Virus record (IMG/VR): IMGVR_UViG_3300037502_001122
Location: 1 to 30,021 of that record
Direction: 5' to 3' (one strand)
Source of the DNA: a virus
DNA: 30,021 bases
The notes under the pieces are model-generated. The model did not search any database. It was not told where the DNA came from and was given only the letters and a program-made list of their open reading frames with translations. The first letter of the stretch is position 1, and every line of letters begins with the position of its first letter. Made by a program: the position numbers and the translations under genes. Shown in pieces: positions 1-8,209 of the stretch.

Positions 1-30
1 ATACCGCGCTAAAATTTTGGAGTTTTTGAA

Positions 31-402
31 ATGGAAAACGGCCCCGCCTTCGACCCGCCCGCATACCTAAGCCCTTTGTCCAGAATCATTTGGGCTGAGA
101 CGGTCCAAGCACTGCAAGAGCAGGCGAGTCTAGGACTTAGCCCAACGCTTGACCGTCACATCATGGAGTGCTACGTGAACGCTATGTGCAGATTGCGCAA
201 GGCGTATGCGGAATTGGAGCAGAGCGGGCACGTGCTGGCGAATTCGCGGGGCAACCTATACCGGAATCCCTACTCCACCATCGCGAAGGAAACCGAGCAG
301 ACCGTTTTGCAGCTTGGTACGCGGCTAGGCTTGAATCCACGGGCCCGGCAGATACTCGGCGCGAAGCTGACCGGCGACGATGCCGAGTTCGACGAAGACT
401 GA
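31..402 (+). CDS. terS: Phage terminase small subunit, P27-like
   Basis: The 123-residue protein most likely recognises phage DNA and hands it to the large terminase for packaging. It resembles the P27 family: a helical body, a conserved central stretch (GHVLANSRGNLYRNPY) followed by a T-V-LG-R-GLNP-AR region near residues 92-106, and an acidic tail. Length is typical for the family. A GGAG ribosome binding site lies at 19-22, eight bases before the ATG. Its TGA overlaps the start of the large terminase (TGATG), so translation is probably coupled. The assignment rests on sequence pattern and on the adjacent large terminase. Confidence 0.85.
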   Translation: MENGPAFDPPAYLSPLSRIIWAETVQALQEQASLGLSPTLDRHIMECYVNAMCRLRKAYAELEQSGHVLANSRGNLYRNPYSTIAKETEQTVLQLGTRLGLNPRARQILGAKLTGDDAEFDED

Positions 403-2159
403 TGCGCCTTACCCCGCCCTTTATTCAGCCTGAATGGGCTACACTTACCACGCCACGCGCCGATTGGTTAGATGGTGTGTGGGATTATGCGCGGGGGAAA
501 GGGGGAGATCTGCATCCCGACTACGCGCAGGCGGTGGAGATTGCCCGTAGTCAAGGCTGGAATCCGTGGTGGATTCGGACCATTGGCGATGTGGACGCGG
601 TGGTGAATCATGGTTGCTGGTTTAGCGAGCCGCACGCGCTACGTGTCTGCGAGTTTTTCAAGAAGTGGATTCGTGTATCCAAGGGCGCGGCGGCGGGTAA
701 GCCGATCCCGTTAATCGACTGGCAAGTGTACGACTTCCTTTCCCCGTTGTATGGCTGGCGCCGTGCCGATGGCCGGCGGCGGTTCACTCGTGGCGGGTTA
801 TGGATTGCAAAGAAGAACGGCAAGAGTACGCTTAGCAGTGGGCTTGCACTTTACCACCTCATGCGCGATGGCGAGGCAGGGCCGGAAGTCTACACGGCGG
901 CGGGGGACCGCGCACAGGCTAGCATCATCTACGACGAAGCCTCCCGCATGGCTAAGGCTTGCGATGCAATGGCGTCCCGGCTGCGCTTTGTTAACTCTAA
1001 GAAGACCATCACGTATGCCAAGAACGAGGGCAAGTTTACCGCGCTATCCGCAGAGGCCACGCTCCACGAGGGCATTAACGCCAGCCTGATTCTATTCGAC
1101 GAATTGCACGTACAGAAAAGCCGCGTGCTATGGGATACTCTGGCAGGCTCGCAAATTGCCAGAGAGCAGCCGTTATTCCTGAGCATGTCCACCGCAGGCG
1201 TATACGATCCGCTTTGCATTGGGTGGGAAGAATGGCAGCGCGGCCAACAGATACGCGAAGGGTCTGCCTTTGACCCGTCTTTCTTCAGCTTGTGCTACAC
1301 CGCCGGCGAGAAGGCAGACGCGAACAGCGTAATCTCGTGGAAGCGGGCGAACCCGTCAATTAATATGACGGTGTACGAAGATAACCTGAAGGAAATCCAC
1401 CTAGCGGCACAGGTCAATTCCGCGAAGATGGATCAGTTCAAACGCTACCATCTGAATATTTGGGTGCGCGGATTCAACCGTTGGATGGACATGGCGCATT
1501 GGAACGGCCTGGCCGAAGAGTACACAGCAGACGATTTGGCCGGCATGAAGTGCTACGGCGGGCTTGACCTTGCGTCCACAAACGATATCAATGCCCTTGT
1601 GCTTCTATTCCCCGGTGAAGTGTGGCGCATCCTGTGCTACTTCTGGCTGCCCGAGGAGAATATTAGCGAGCTGCAAGATCAGCACGCCGCACCATATGAC
1701 GAATGGCACAAGGCCGGATTGCTGCGCCTGACCGATGGCAACCGTTGCAACTATCAGGAAATACGAGCAGACATCAACGAGCTTGCGGAGAAGTTTGATA
1801 TTCAGGAAATCCGCTTTGACCCTTACAACGCCAGCAACCTTGTGTCGGAATTGGCGAACGATGGCTTGATAATGGTTGAGCAATCGCAGGGTAAGCGGAA
1901 CTTATCCCCGCCGACCAAGAGTCTTGAAGTTGCAATCATGCGCGGCGAGATAGCGCACAACGCCAACCCGATCATGGATTGGATGATGGGCAACGTCCAA
2001 GTCACCTACGACATGGACGAAAACGTAAAGATGGTCAAGGCATTCAGGAACATCAAGTACAAGATTGATGGGCCGGTTGCTTTTGTGATGGCACATGCTG
2101 GGGCTACGTGTGAAGAGAACTACTATGCGGAATCAACACAAGGATTGATTATTCTATGA
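402..2159 (+). CDS. terL: Phage terminase large subunit (ATPase-nuclease)
   Basis: This 585-residue protein is the packaging motor: an N-terminal ATPase drives DNA into the prohead and a C-terminal RNase H-like nuclease cuts the concatemer. Visible motifs are Walker A AKKNGKST (about residues 136-143), Walker B LILFDE (229-234), and nuclease acidic residues in GGLDLAST (D389), RFDPY (D473) and KIDGPVAF (D557). The reading frame is open upstream to 168, but the ATG at 402 overlaps the stop of the small terminase and gives the normal family length and N-terminus, so the upstream extension is rejected. Motif order matches the HK97-like Terminase_1 family. Confidence 0.95.
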   Translation: MRLTPPFIQPEWATLTTPRADWLDGVWDYARGKGGDLHPDYAQAVEIARSQGWNPWWIRTIGDVDAVVNHGCWFSEPHALRVCEFFKKWIRVSKGAAAGKPIPLIDWQVYDFLSPLYGWRRADGRRRFTRGGLWIAKKNGKSTLSSGLALYHLMRDGEAGPEVYTAAGDRAQASIIYDEASRMAKACDAMASRLRFVNSKKTITYAKNEGKFTALSAEATLHEGINASLILFDELHVQKSRVLWDTLAGSQIAREQPLFLSMSTAGVYDPLCIGWEEWQRGQQIREGSAFDPSFFSLCYTAGEKADANSVISWKRANPSINMTVYEDNLKEIHLAAQVNSAKMDQFKRYHLNIWVRGFNRWMDMAHWNGLAEEYTADDLAGMKCYGGLDLASTNDINALVLLFPGEVWRILCYFWLPEENISELQDQHAAPYDEWHKAGLLRLTDGNRCNYQEIRADINELAEKFDIQEIRFDPYNASNLVSELANDGLIMVEQSQGKRNLSPPTKSLEVAIMRGEIAHNANPIMDWMMGNVQVTYDMDENVKMVKAFRNIKYKIDGPVAFVMAHAGATCEENYYAESTQGLIIL

Positions 2160-2341
2160 ACAAGGCAGAGGATTATCAGGCGATCGAAGTACTTCCCCGT
2201 TGCCGGAAGTGTGGCAAGTCTTCCATGCGGTGCTACGGCAACATTCACGGCGTGGTCCGGTATCGGCTGTGCGAGGGGTGCGGGCATCGGGAGAAGTTCA
2301 CAGTAGTCTATTGCGACACGGTACGAGTCACCGTTAAGTAA
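2156..2341 (+). CDS. Small zinc-ribbon protein
   Basis: A 61-residue protein with two CxxC pairs (C16/C19 in CRKCG and C39/C42 in CEGCG), the layout of a zinc ribbon that could bind nucleic acid or a protein partner. Its ATG overlaps the terminase stop (ATGA), so it is co-translated with the packaging genes. Small zinc ribbons occur beside terminase genes in many phages, and a packaging or transcription role is possible, but nothing here proves one. Its TAA runs into the first copy of a 17-bp repeat. Confidence 0.75.
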   Translation: MNKAEDYQAIEVLPRCRKCGKSSMRCYGNIHGVVRYRLCEGCGHREKFTVVYCDTVRVTVK

Positions 2342-2357
2342 TTCCAGATTGCATAGC
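2341..2357 (+). repeat. 17-bp direct repeat, copy 1 (upstream of portal)
   Basis: ATTCCAGATTGCATAGC occurs here and again, identically, at 3687-3703. Both copies begin on the last base of a stop codon and both are followed by 43 bases before an ATGAG start. The two gaps flanking the portal gene are therefore equal in length (59 nt) and share the same 5' end. I see no further copy in the window. Confidence 0.85.
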
Positions 2358-2400
2358 GAGACGATTGATAGATTGCCGGTAGCGTGCAATGCTACGCGGC

Positions 2401-3687
2401 ATGAGTACAAACCCATCTCTACAAGATACATTCGCAGCCAAGGTTGTCCAGCTTAGGACAATCGAGCGGGCGCAAAAGGCGGAACAGCGCGGGGCACATC
2501 CTGCAAGTGAATCCGAAATCATGCGGCTGCTACTTGGCACGGATAAGAAGGGCGGTATTACTGTCAACGAATACAGCGCGTTATCTTCGCCAGCTGTGCT
2601 CGCAGCCGTCACGAATATTCAGCAGACGATTGCCATGCTCCCGCTTAACGTGTACCGCCGCAATGATGACGGTACGAAGGTGCGGCAAGCCAACCACCCA
2701 GTAGAGCGCGTACTTAAAAGCGAGTGGAACCCGGTACAGACCGCGTACGATGGCAAGTGTGTATTCGCAGCCAACCTAATCTTGCGCGGCGGGGCATATG
2801 CCCAACAGATACGCAGCAACGGTGGCGACCTTCTGGAATTGTGGAACATCTCCAGCAACCGTGTGAGCGTGAAGCGTAGCGGGCGCGAATTGATATTTGA
2901 AGTCACAGAGGATAACCAGAAGACCAAGGTTATACCCCGCGAAGAACTGTTCTACGTCAACGGCTTCCGGCTGGAAGGCTGGCAGGGGCTTAGTCCAGTT
3001 GAGATTGGCGACCGCATTATTGGTATTGGCCTAGCCCTTGACTATTTCAAGCGGACATTCTTCCAGAGCGGCGGTAATATGCGGATGGCGTTAGAGTTTC
3101 CTGGCAGGCTGACACCGGATGTTATAACACGGCTGAAGGACACGTGGGGTTCGATGTATGCCGATGATACCGACCCTTCCCGCGTGGCAGTGCTGGAGAA
3201 CGGCGCACAGGCCAAGGTGATCGGTGTGTCACCTGACCAGATGCAGATGACCGAGGCGAACATTAGCCACGTTCAAGACGTGTCGCGTATGTTCAATATT
3301 ACCCCTAGCCGCATCCACGAGCATAGCAATTCGACGCTGACCAACATCGAACACCAAGCGATTGAATACGCTCAGTACACAATCGGGCCGCTTGTCACGA
3401 ACATTGAATCATCCATCAATATGCAACTCTTCACGCCAGCCGAAAAGGCGCAGGGCTACTTCGCAGAGTTTAATATGGAAGGTTTGCTGCGAGGCGACAC
3501 GCAGTCCCGCTTTACCGCATACGGGCAGGCTATCAAAGACGGGTGGATGACGCGCAACGAAGTCCGCGCCCGCGAAAATCTAGATAGCCTGAACGGTTTG
3601 GATACTCCATTGATGCCGTTGAACATGGCCCCTGTAGATGAAGACGGTAACGTGGTGGGGCTTGATACTGGCAACGACAATGCTTGA
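2401..3687 (+). CDS. Phage portal protein (HK97 gp3-like)
   Basis: The 428-residue protein forms the dodecameric portal ring at one capsid vertex, through which DNA enters and to which the neck attaches. It follows the phage_portal family pattern: an N-terminal extension, a conserved SSPAVLAAVTNIQQTIAMLPLN-type segment, a wing with ILRGGAYAQQIR, a central GLSPVEIGDRIIGIGLALDYF motif, the helical VQDVSRMFNITPSRIHE segment, and a disordered C-terminus. An in-frame ATG at 2389 is an alternative start. I prefer 2401 because its distance from the upstream repeat equals that of the protease start from the second repeat. Neither start has a strong ribosome binding site. Confidence 0.92.
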   Translation: MSTNPSLQDTFAAKVVQLRTIERAQKAEQRGAHPASESEIMRLLLGTDKKGGITVNEYSALSSPAVLAAVTNIQQTIAMLPLNVYRRNDDGTKVRQANHPVERVLKSEWNPVQTAYDGKCVFAANLILRGGAYAQQIRSNGGDLLELWNISSNRVSVKRSGRELIFEVTEDNQKTKVIPREELFYVNGFRLEGWQGLSPVEIGDRIIGIGLALDYFKRTFFQSGGNMRMALEFPGRLTPDVITRLKDTWGSMYADDTDPSRVAVLENGAQAKVIGVSPDQMQMTEANISHVQDVSRMFNITPSRIHEHSNSTLTNIEHQAIEYAQYTIGPLVTNIESSINMQLFTPAEKAQGYFAEFNMEGLLRGDTQSRFTAYGQAIKDGWMTRNEVRARENLDSLNGLDTPLMPLNMAPVDEDGNVVGLDTGNDNA

Positions 3688-3703
3688 TTCCAGATTGCAT
3701 AGC
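3687..3703 (+). repeat. 17-bp direct repeat, copy 2 (downstream of portal)
   Basis: This is identical to 2341-2357 and directly overlaps the portal stop codon. The bases just after it form a short hairpin (ATAGCA at 3700-3705 with TGCTAT at 3712-3717). The repeat could be a translational or processing element, or a scar from modular exchange of the portal gene. Confidence 0.85.
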
Positions 3704-3746
3704 AGTTCCATTGCTATCTATCTCGATTCATGCGATAAGGTGAACT

Positions 3747-4397
3747 ATGAGCGATAGGCAACACATATATTGCGATGCAGAATTCCGCGCCGAGGGCGAT
3801 GCTAATGGTATGCGCCTTGTCGGCTATGCTGCTGTGTTCGATACAGAAACCACTATAGGTGGCATGTTCCGCGAAGTGGTTAAGCCTGGCGCGTTCAAGA
3901 AGACTATCAAGGACAAGGCCGATGTGCGAGCGTTGTTTAACCACGATTCCAATATCGTGTTAGGCCGCACCAAAAGTGGTACATTGAAACTGTCTGAGGA
4001 TGAGCGCGGGCTGAAAGTCGAAGTTGACCTACCCGACACACAGCAGGCGCGTGACCTATACAAACAGATTGAACGCGGCGACATTGACCAGATGAGCTTT
4101 GGCTTTAACGTGGTCAAAGACTCGTGGACCCGCGCACAGAATGAAAACGAACTGCCACTCCGCGAATTGCGGGAGTTGCGATTGTTTGATGTATCGCCGG
4201 TAACCTTTCCGGCCTACGCCACCACGGAAGTACAGGCCCGTAGCCTTGTAGAATCGGCTGGCCTTTTGCAGTCTGACAGCACTCCAGAGCCGGAGGCCGA
4301 TACGGTCAACCACTCGCCCGAGCCGCAAGACCCGCACGTTGAGCGAGCCATGAAGTTGATTGAATTGGAAACCGAACTATTGGAGATAGAACTATGA
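3747..4397 (+). CDS. Prohead maturation protease (S78, HK97 gp4-like)
   Basis: This 216-residue serine protease is packaged in the prohead and removes the capsid scaffold domain. The sequence shows the catalytic histidine in FNHDSNIVLGRT (H66) and the serine in the QMSFGF motif (S117), followed by the RELRELRLFDVSPVTFPAYATT segment typical of the family. The last roughly 40 residues are acidic and proline-rich and probably act as an interaction or cleavage tail. A weak AAGGTG ribosome binding site precedes the ATG. The stop overlaps the capsid start (ATGA), which couples protease and capsid synthesis. Confidence 0.95.
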   Translation: MSDRQHIYCDAEFRAEGDANGMRLVGYAAVFDTETTIGGMFREVVKPGAFKKTIKDKADVRALFNHDSNIVLGRTKSGTLKLSEDERGLKVEVDLPDTQQARDLYKQIERGDIDQMSFGFNVVKDSWTRAQNENELPLRELRELRLFDVSPVTFPAYATTEVQARSLVESAGLLQSDSTPEPEADTVNHSPEPQDPHVERAMKLIELETELLEIEL

Positions 4398-5620
4398 CTA
4401 TCAAGGAACTGAACGAAAAGCGGGCGGCACTAGTCGCACAGTCCCGCGCACTTCTGGAGCGTGCCACTTCTGAGGGCCGCGCCATGAGCGAAGAGGAAAA
4501 GGCCAACGACACGCGTATTTGGAATGATATCCAGAGCTTGCGCGAACAGGCCGACCGCCTGAAGGGTATCGAGGCTAATGAGGCGGAACTGAACGCCCGC
4601 GCCAATGAGCCGGTAGATGCTGATGACGCCCGCGTGCAGAATTCCCCGCGTAGCGACCTGCGCTCCAGCAAGGAGTATCAGGAAGCGTTCAACGGCTACC
4701 TGCGCACCGGCAACATGGAACACGCCGAAGCGCGTGCCGTCTTGCAGGCTGACAGCGACACTGGCGGCGGTTACTTCCTGCCGACCCAGAACACGTCCAA
4801 CATCATTCAGGCGTTGGATAATCAGTTGTTCTTTCGCCAGCTTGCGACCGTCATTCAGGTGAACAACGCTAACAGCGTGGGCACCGTGAGCCTTGACGCT
4901 GACCCCGCCGATGGCGAATGGACCGGCGAAATCTCTTCGACCTCCCTTGATACCACGATGGCGTTTGGCCGCCGTGAGCTCAAGCCCGCGTTGATTGCCA
5001 AGCGCATCAAGATTTCTCAGAAGCTTCTCCGCAACCTGCCGACGATTGAATCGTTTGTGCAGGAACGGCTTGCCTACAAACTGGCCGTCCCGATGGAAAA
5101 CGCATTCCTGAACGGCACCGGCGCGAATCAGCCACTCGGTATCTTCACCGCTTCCGCGAATGGCATTCCTGCTTCCAGCACGTATGACATCTCGACCGAC
5201 AACACCGGCACCGCGATTACCGCCGATGGCCTCAAGAACTGCAAGTATTCGCTTGCGGCTCAGTACCGCCGTGGCGCCTCGTGGATGTTCCACCGTGACG
5301 CCATCAAGATCATATCCAAGCTGACCGATGGCCTTGGCGGATACCTGTGGCAGTCCGGCATCGCGGCTGGCGACCCTGACCGCCTGTTGGGCCTTCCGGT
5401 GTACGAGTCCGAGTATGTGCCGAACACCTTCACCTCCGGCCTTTACGTTGGTGCGCTGGGCGATTTCAAGCAGTACTACATTGCCGAATCGCTTGCCATG
5501 AGCGTGCAGCGTCTGACCGAACTCTACGCCGAAACTTCGCAGGTCGGATACATCATCCGCGCCGAAGTTGATGGTATGCCCGCCCTGCCCGCCGCTTTCC
5601 GCCGCGTGAAGCTCGGCTAA
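4394..5620 (+). CDS. Major capsid protein, HK97 fold
   Basis: A 408-residue capsid subunit. Residues 1 to about 75 are highly charged and helical, matching the HK97 delta (scaffold) domain. A linker follows, and the shell domain starts near residues 118-130 (ADSDTGGGYFLPTQ). Conserved capsid segments include the VQERLAYKLAVPMENAFLNG spine-helix region and the A-domain stretch WMFHRDAIKIISKLTDGLGGYLWQ. Cleavage by the upstream protease probably occurs between about residues 100 and 120, but the site cannot be read from sequence. The start overlaps the protease stop. A 438-codon antisense frame here is a shadow of this high-GC gene. Confidence 0.95.
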   Translation: MTIKELNEKRAALVAQSRALLERATSEGRAMSEEEKANDTRIWNDIQSLREQADRLKGIEANEAELNARANEPVDADDARVQNSPRSDLRSSKEYQEAFNGYLRTGNMEHAEARAVLQADSDTGGGYFLPTQNTSNIIQALDNQLFFRQLATVIQVNNANSVGTVSLDADPADGEWTGEISSTSLDTTMAFGRRELKPALIAKRIKISQKLLRNLPTIESFVQERLAYKLAVPMENAFLNGTGANQPLGIFTASANGIPASSTYDISTDNTGTAITADGLKNCKYSLAAQYRRGASWMFHRDAIKIISKLTDGLGGYLWQSGIAAGDPDRLLGLPVYESEYVPNTFTSGLYVGALGDFKQYYIAESLAMSVQRLTELYAETSQVGYIIRAEVDGMPALPAAFRRVKLG

Positions 5621-5648
5621 CCCAACAAACAGAAAAGGAGTTTCACTC

Positions 5649-6092
5649 ATGGAACAGCTTTCCAAGAACGTCCTTCCGGTGCTGGTGATTACGCCCGCCG
5701 CCGGTGTGGCTGGCACCACTGACATTGAATCGACCATCGTTGACACCGCCGGTTATCACGGCGTGCAGTTTGTCCTGCAGATGGGCGCGATTACGTCCGG
5801 CGCGGTAACGTCTGCCTACGTGCAGCAGAATACCGCCAACAGCACTAGCGGCATGGCTACCCTTGCCGGTACGACTGCCACCATTGCCGACGATGACGAT
5901 GGGCAGTATGTGGTGATTGACGTGGCCCGCCCTGCTGAGCGTTACGTTCGCCTCGTGGTTGACCGTGGCACGCAGAATGCGGTTGTGGCGGCGGCTCATG
6001 CCTTCCTCTACAACCCTGCGGTTGCGCCCGTCACGAACAGCGACACCGCGCACCATTCCACCCTCTCGGTGGTAAGCCCCGCCGAAGCCTAA
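5649..6092 (+). CDS. Putative virion protein downstream of capsid
   Basis: The 147-residue protein is rich in Ala, Thr and Val with predicted beta structure and no cysteines. It starts with a conserved-looking segment (LPVLVITPAAGVAG) and ends in a flexible tail. A strong AAAAGGAG site precedes the ATG. Its place directly after the capsid gene is where decoration and other head proteins are often encoded, and its composition suits an abundant structural protein. I do not recognise a named family, so a head-decoration role is inference from position only. Confidence 0.7.
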   Translation: MEQLSKNVLPVLVITPAAGVAGTTDIESTIVDTAGYHGVQFVLQMGAITSGAVTSAYVQQNTANSTSGMATLAGTTATIADDDDGQYVVIDVARPAERYVRLVVDRGTQNAVVAAAHAFLYNPAVAPVTNSDTAHHSTLSVVSPAEA

Positions 6093-6107
6093 CATTTCCT
6101 CCGCCTA

Positions 6108-6138
6108 GGGGCTGGCTGTTTCGTCCGCAGCCAGCCCC
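6108..6138 (+). other. Perfect 11-bp hairpin between head genes
   Basis: GGGGCTGGCTG (6108-6118) pairs perfectly with CAGCCAGCCCC (6128-6138) around a 9-nt loop. No T-run follows, so it is not a classical intrinsic terminator. It sits between the two genes after the capsid and could protect the 3' end of an abundant head transcript or attenuate downstream genes. Confidence 0.7.
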
Positions 6139-6165
6139 GCCATACAACACAAAAGGAGCCATCAA

Positions 6166-6801
6166 ATGGCAGCGAATACGAATATATACTTTGACCAAGG
6201 CGGCGATGCTCTAACCGTTGCCAGTGGTGCGACCTTGACGGTTGAAAGCGGCGGCACGATCAACATTGAGAGCGGCGGCACGTTGTCTTACAACAGCGTC
6301 GAAACCTCCCGCAAGCTGTCTAGCCTTACCGCCGATGGTGCGAACTTTGGCGGCACGGGCGCGAATGCCGAAGCCGTCATGGGTTCCGGCACGATTACGA
6401 TCCCCGCGTCCACACTTGCGGCTGGCGATGTGGTCCGGTTCACGGCGCATGTTGCTGTGCCTACCACGGTATCTACCGATACCCTGCGCGTGCGCGTGCG
6501 GGTTGGCGGCGTGAGCGGAACAGCCATCTTCGACAGTACCGCCGTTGACGTGGCAAATGATGACTTCTTCCGTATCTCCGGTGGAATCACCTTCCGCACT
6601 GTTGGCGCGACCGGTACCGCGTTGGCCGTGGTTGATGCAGCCGCTACTGTTGCTGGCACCTTCACGCCAACCGACACGCAGATCACAGCCCTAACCGACC
6701 TTGACACCACCGCCTCGCTGACCGTTGTGGTGACGGCTGTTTGGTCCACGCAGAGCGCGAACGTTGCCAAGCTGCAAGAGCTTAACGGATACCTGAACTA
6801 A
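6166..6801 (+). CDS. Virion surface or fibre-like protein with Gly/Ser beta repeats
   Basis: The 211-residue protein begins with short repeats of the form SGATLTVESGGT and IESGGTLSY (residues about 18-42), the pattern of small beta-helix or fibre shafts in phage virion proteins. A C-terminal beta-rich domain of about 150 residues follows, which may be a jelly-roll. It has a good AAAAGGAG site. Its location in the head block favours a head fibre or decoration protein over a tail fibre, but that is inferred from position and composition. Confidence 0.7.
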   Translation: MAANTNIYFDQGGDALTVASGATLTVESGGTINIESGGTLSYNSVETSRKLSSLTADGANFGGTGANAEAVMGSGTITIPASTLAAGDVVRFTAHVAVPTTVSTDTLRVRVRVGGVSGTAIFDSTAVDVANDDFFRISGGITFRTVGATGTALAVVDAAATVAGTFTPTDTQITALTDLDTTASLTVVVTAVWSTQSANVAKLQELNGYLN

Positions 6802-7040
6802 TGACCACCGTCATTCTGAAAACCATTTATGCGGGGCCGATGGGAAACTTTCCTATCGGCCACCCGCTGGAATTGCCAGAGGAAGCCGCGCAGCAGTTGG
6901 TTGACGGTGGCTATGCTGACCGCGTGACCATCGAAGTCATTCCAGACGATGTGCCGGAGCCGGTGGAGATTGAAACGGCGATGGTGGATCCCCAGGTTGA
7001 AACCGCAATGATTCCCAAAGCCAAAGGCCGCAAGGGCTAA
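6801..7040 (+). CDS. Small conserved phage head-block protein
   Basis: The 79-residue protein has an N-terminal segment (LKTIYAGPMGNFPIGHPLELPEEAAQQLVDGGYAD) typical of small proteins found between capsid and connector genes in many siphophages. In these a K-x-x-Y-A-G-P start and an L-V-x-x-G-Y-A core are common. The C-terminal 30 residues are acidic then basic and probably disordered. The start overlaps the previous stop (TAATG). Its molecular role is unknown; a head-completion accessory is possible. Confidence 0.7.
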   Translation: MTTVILKTIYAGPMGNFPIGHPLELPEEAAQQLVDGGYADRVTIEVIPDDVPEPVEIETAMVDPQVETAMIPKAKGRKG

Positions 7041-7042
7041 TC

Positions 7043-7858
7043 ATGAATCTCTACGTACACAGCGGAACTTTTAAGACGGCGAACGGAATCAGCGGCACGT
7101 CTAACGATGCCGAAATTCTGCGCTGCCTTGAGGCTGTGTCGCGTGAGGTGGACGATTATTGCAACCGGCATTTCTACACCGAGACCGGAACGCGCTACTT
7201 CACCGCCACCACGCCAGAGAAAGCAAACGTTGATGACCTAATCAGCGTCACGAGTCTTTACCTTGACGTGGACGATGAGGAAACGTGGACGGAACTATGG
7301 ACCGAGGGCACGGATTTCACTTTGCAGCCGTTGGGCGGATATCCCTATACGCGCATCCACAAGAAGCGCGGCGGCGATAAGTTGTTCTATGCCTTCCCCA
7401 ATGCCTTGAAGGTTGCTGGCGTGTTTGGCTACGGCGATGGCACGTCGAACCCATGGAAGAGCGCGGGCATTACCGGCACTGTTGCCACCACGAGCGGAAC
7501 AACGTTGACTGTTAGTCAAGCTAGCGTGCTCTACGCGGGCCAGACGATAAAGCTAGGCACGGAACAGATGTACATCTCCGCAATCAGCGGCACGTCTGCC
7601 ACCGTAACCCGCGGCGTCAACGGAACCACGGCATCCACTCATTCCGCAGCAACCATCTACACAGCGCAATATCCGGCGCAGGTGGTGGACACGGTTCTAT
7701 TTCTTGCAAGCGGGGCGTTCAACCTTCGCCAAAAGCGCGGGCTAAAGGACATTATGATCGGTGAGTACCGCGAAACCCTTGTGTGGGATGACCGTAGCCG
7801 CGATGCAATCCCGTCCATGCTTGGTCGTCTCGTACGCCCGACCATGTGCGATGTTTAG
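7043..7858 (+). CDS. Head-tail connector (adaptor) with inserted domain
   Basis: A 271-residue protein of the gp6/gp15-like adaptor type that sits below the portal. The helical adaptor is visible at residues about 18-55 (NDAEILRCLEAVSREVDDYCNRHF), continues through the VTSLYLDVDDEETWTEL region, and closes in a C-terminal helix pair (QVVDTVLFLASGAF...). Between residues about 145 and 206 lies a compact beta domain (TTLTVSQASVLYAGQTIKLG...VTRGVNGTTASTHSAATIY) that the simplest adaptors lack. A similar module occurs in the 13986 protein. The gene lies three bases after the previous stop. Confidence 0.8.
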   Translation: MNLYVHSGTFKTANGISGTSNDAEILRCLEAVSREVDDYCNRHFYTETGTRYFTATTPEKANVDDLISVTSLYLDVDDEETWTELWTEGTDFTLQPLGGYPYTRIHKKRGGDKLFYAFPNALKVAGVFGYGDGTSNPWKSAGITGTVATTSGTTLTVSQASVLYAGQTIKLGTEQMYISAISGTSATVTRGVNGTTASTHSAATIYTAQYPAQVVDTVLFLASGAFNLRQKRGLKDIMIGEYRETLVWDDRSRDAIPSMLGRLVRPTMCDV

Positions 7859-7870
7859 GAAATTTGAATC

Positions 7871-8209
7871 ATGAGCCTCGTGGGCTTTAGGTCGATGCTG
7901 GTACACACTTGCGATGTGCTACGTCAAGGCGCGGGCAGTGCTACCGCGCACGGGCATAGCGCGGGCACGTTCAGCACGTTCATTGATGACATGCCTTGCC
8001 GTTTCATGGAAAACACCGGGCAGGAAATGCTTGACCCTGAATACATCAACGTCAAGACGTGGCGCGTATTCTGCGAGTCCGGCCAAGGCATCACGTTTGA
8101 GGACCGGCTGAGCTACGGCGGGCAGACCTACGAAATACTAGACGTGGTGTCCGATGTGGCAGGCGCAAGCGAGATCACCCGCATAACGGCAAAACTGGTT
8201 ACGGCATGA
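7871..8209 (+). CDS. Head-tail joining (head closure) protein
   Basis: The 112-residue protein matches the small beta-barrel head-tail joining family. It has an N-terminal HTCDVLRQG segment, a central DMPCRFM stretch, a DR-SYGGQTYEILDVVSD motif and a C-terminal strand ending in TRITAKLV. Such proteins plug the portal-adaptor stack after packaging and bind the tail. The order adaptor, closure, gp10-like, terminator is the usual siphovirus order. Its TGA overlaps the next ATG. Confidence 0.82.
   Translation: MSLVGFRSMLVHTCDVLRQGAGSATAHGHSAGTFSTFIDDMPCRFMENTGQEMLDPEYINVKTWRVFCESGQGITFEDRLSYGGQTYEILDVVSDVAGASEITRITAKLVTA

Noticed and set aside
168-401. N-terminal extension of the large terminase
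   Set aside because: The extension lies entirely within the small terminase gene in another frame and is low-complexity Arg/Ala-rich; the ATG at 402 overlaps the small terminase stop and gives the family length.
4430-5746. 438-codon open frame on the - strand across the capsid gene
   Set aside because: It mirrors the capsid gene in a GC-rich genome, shows no protein motif, has no ribosome binding site, and the + strand frame is a clear HK97-fold capsid protein.
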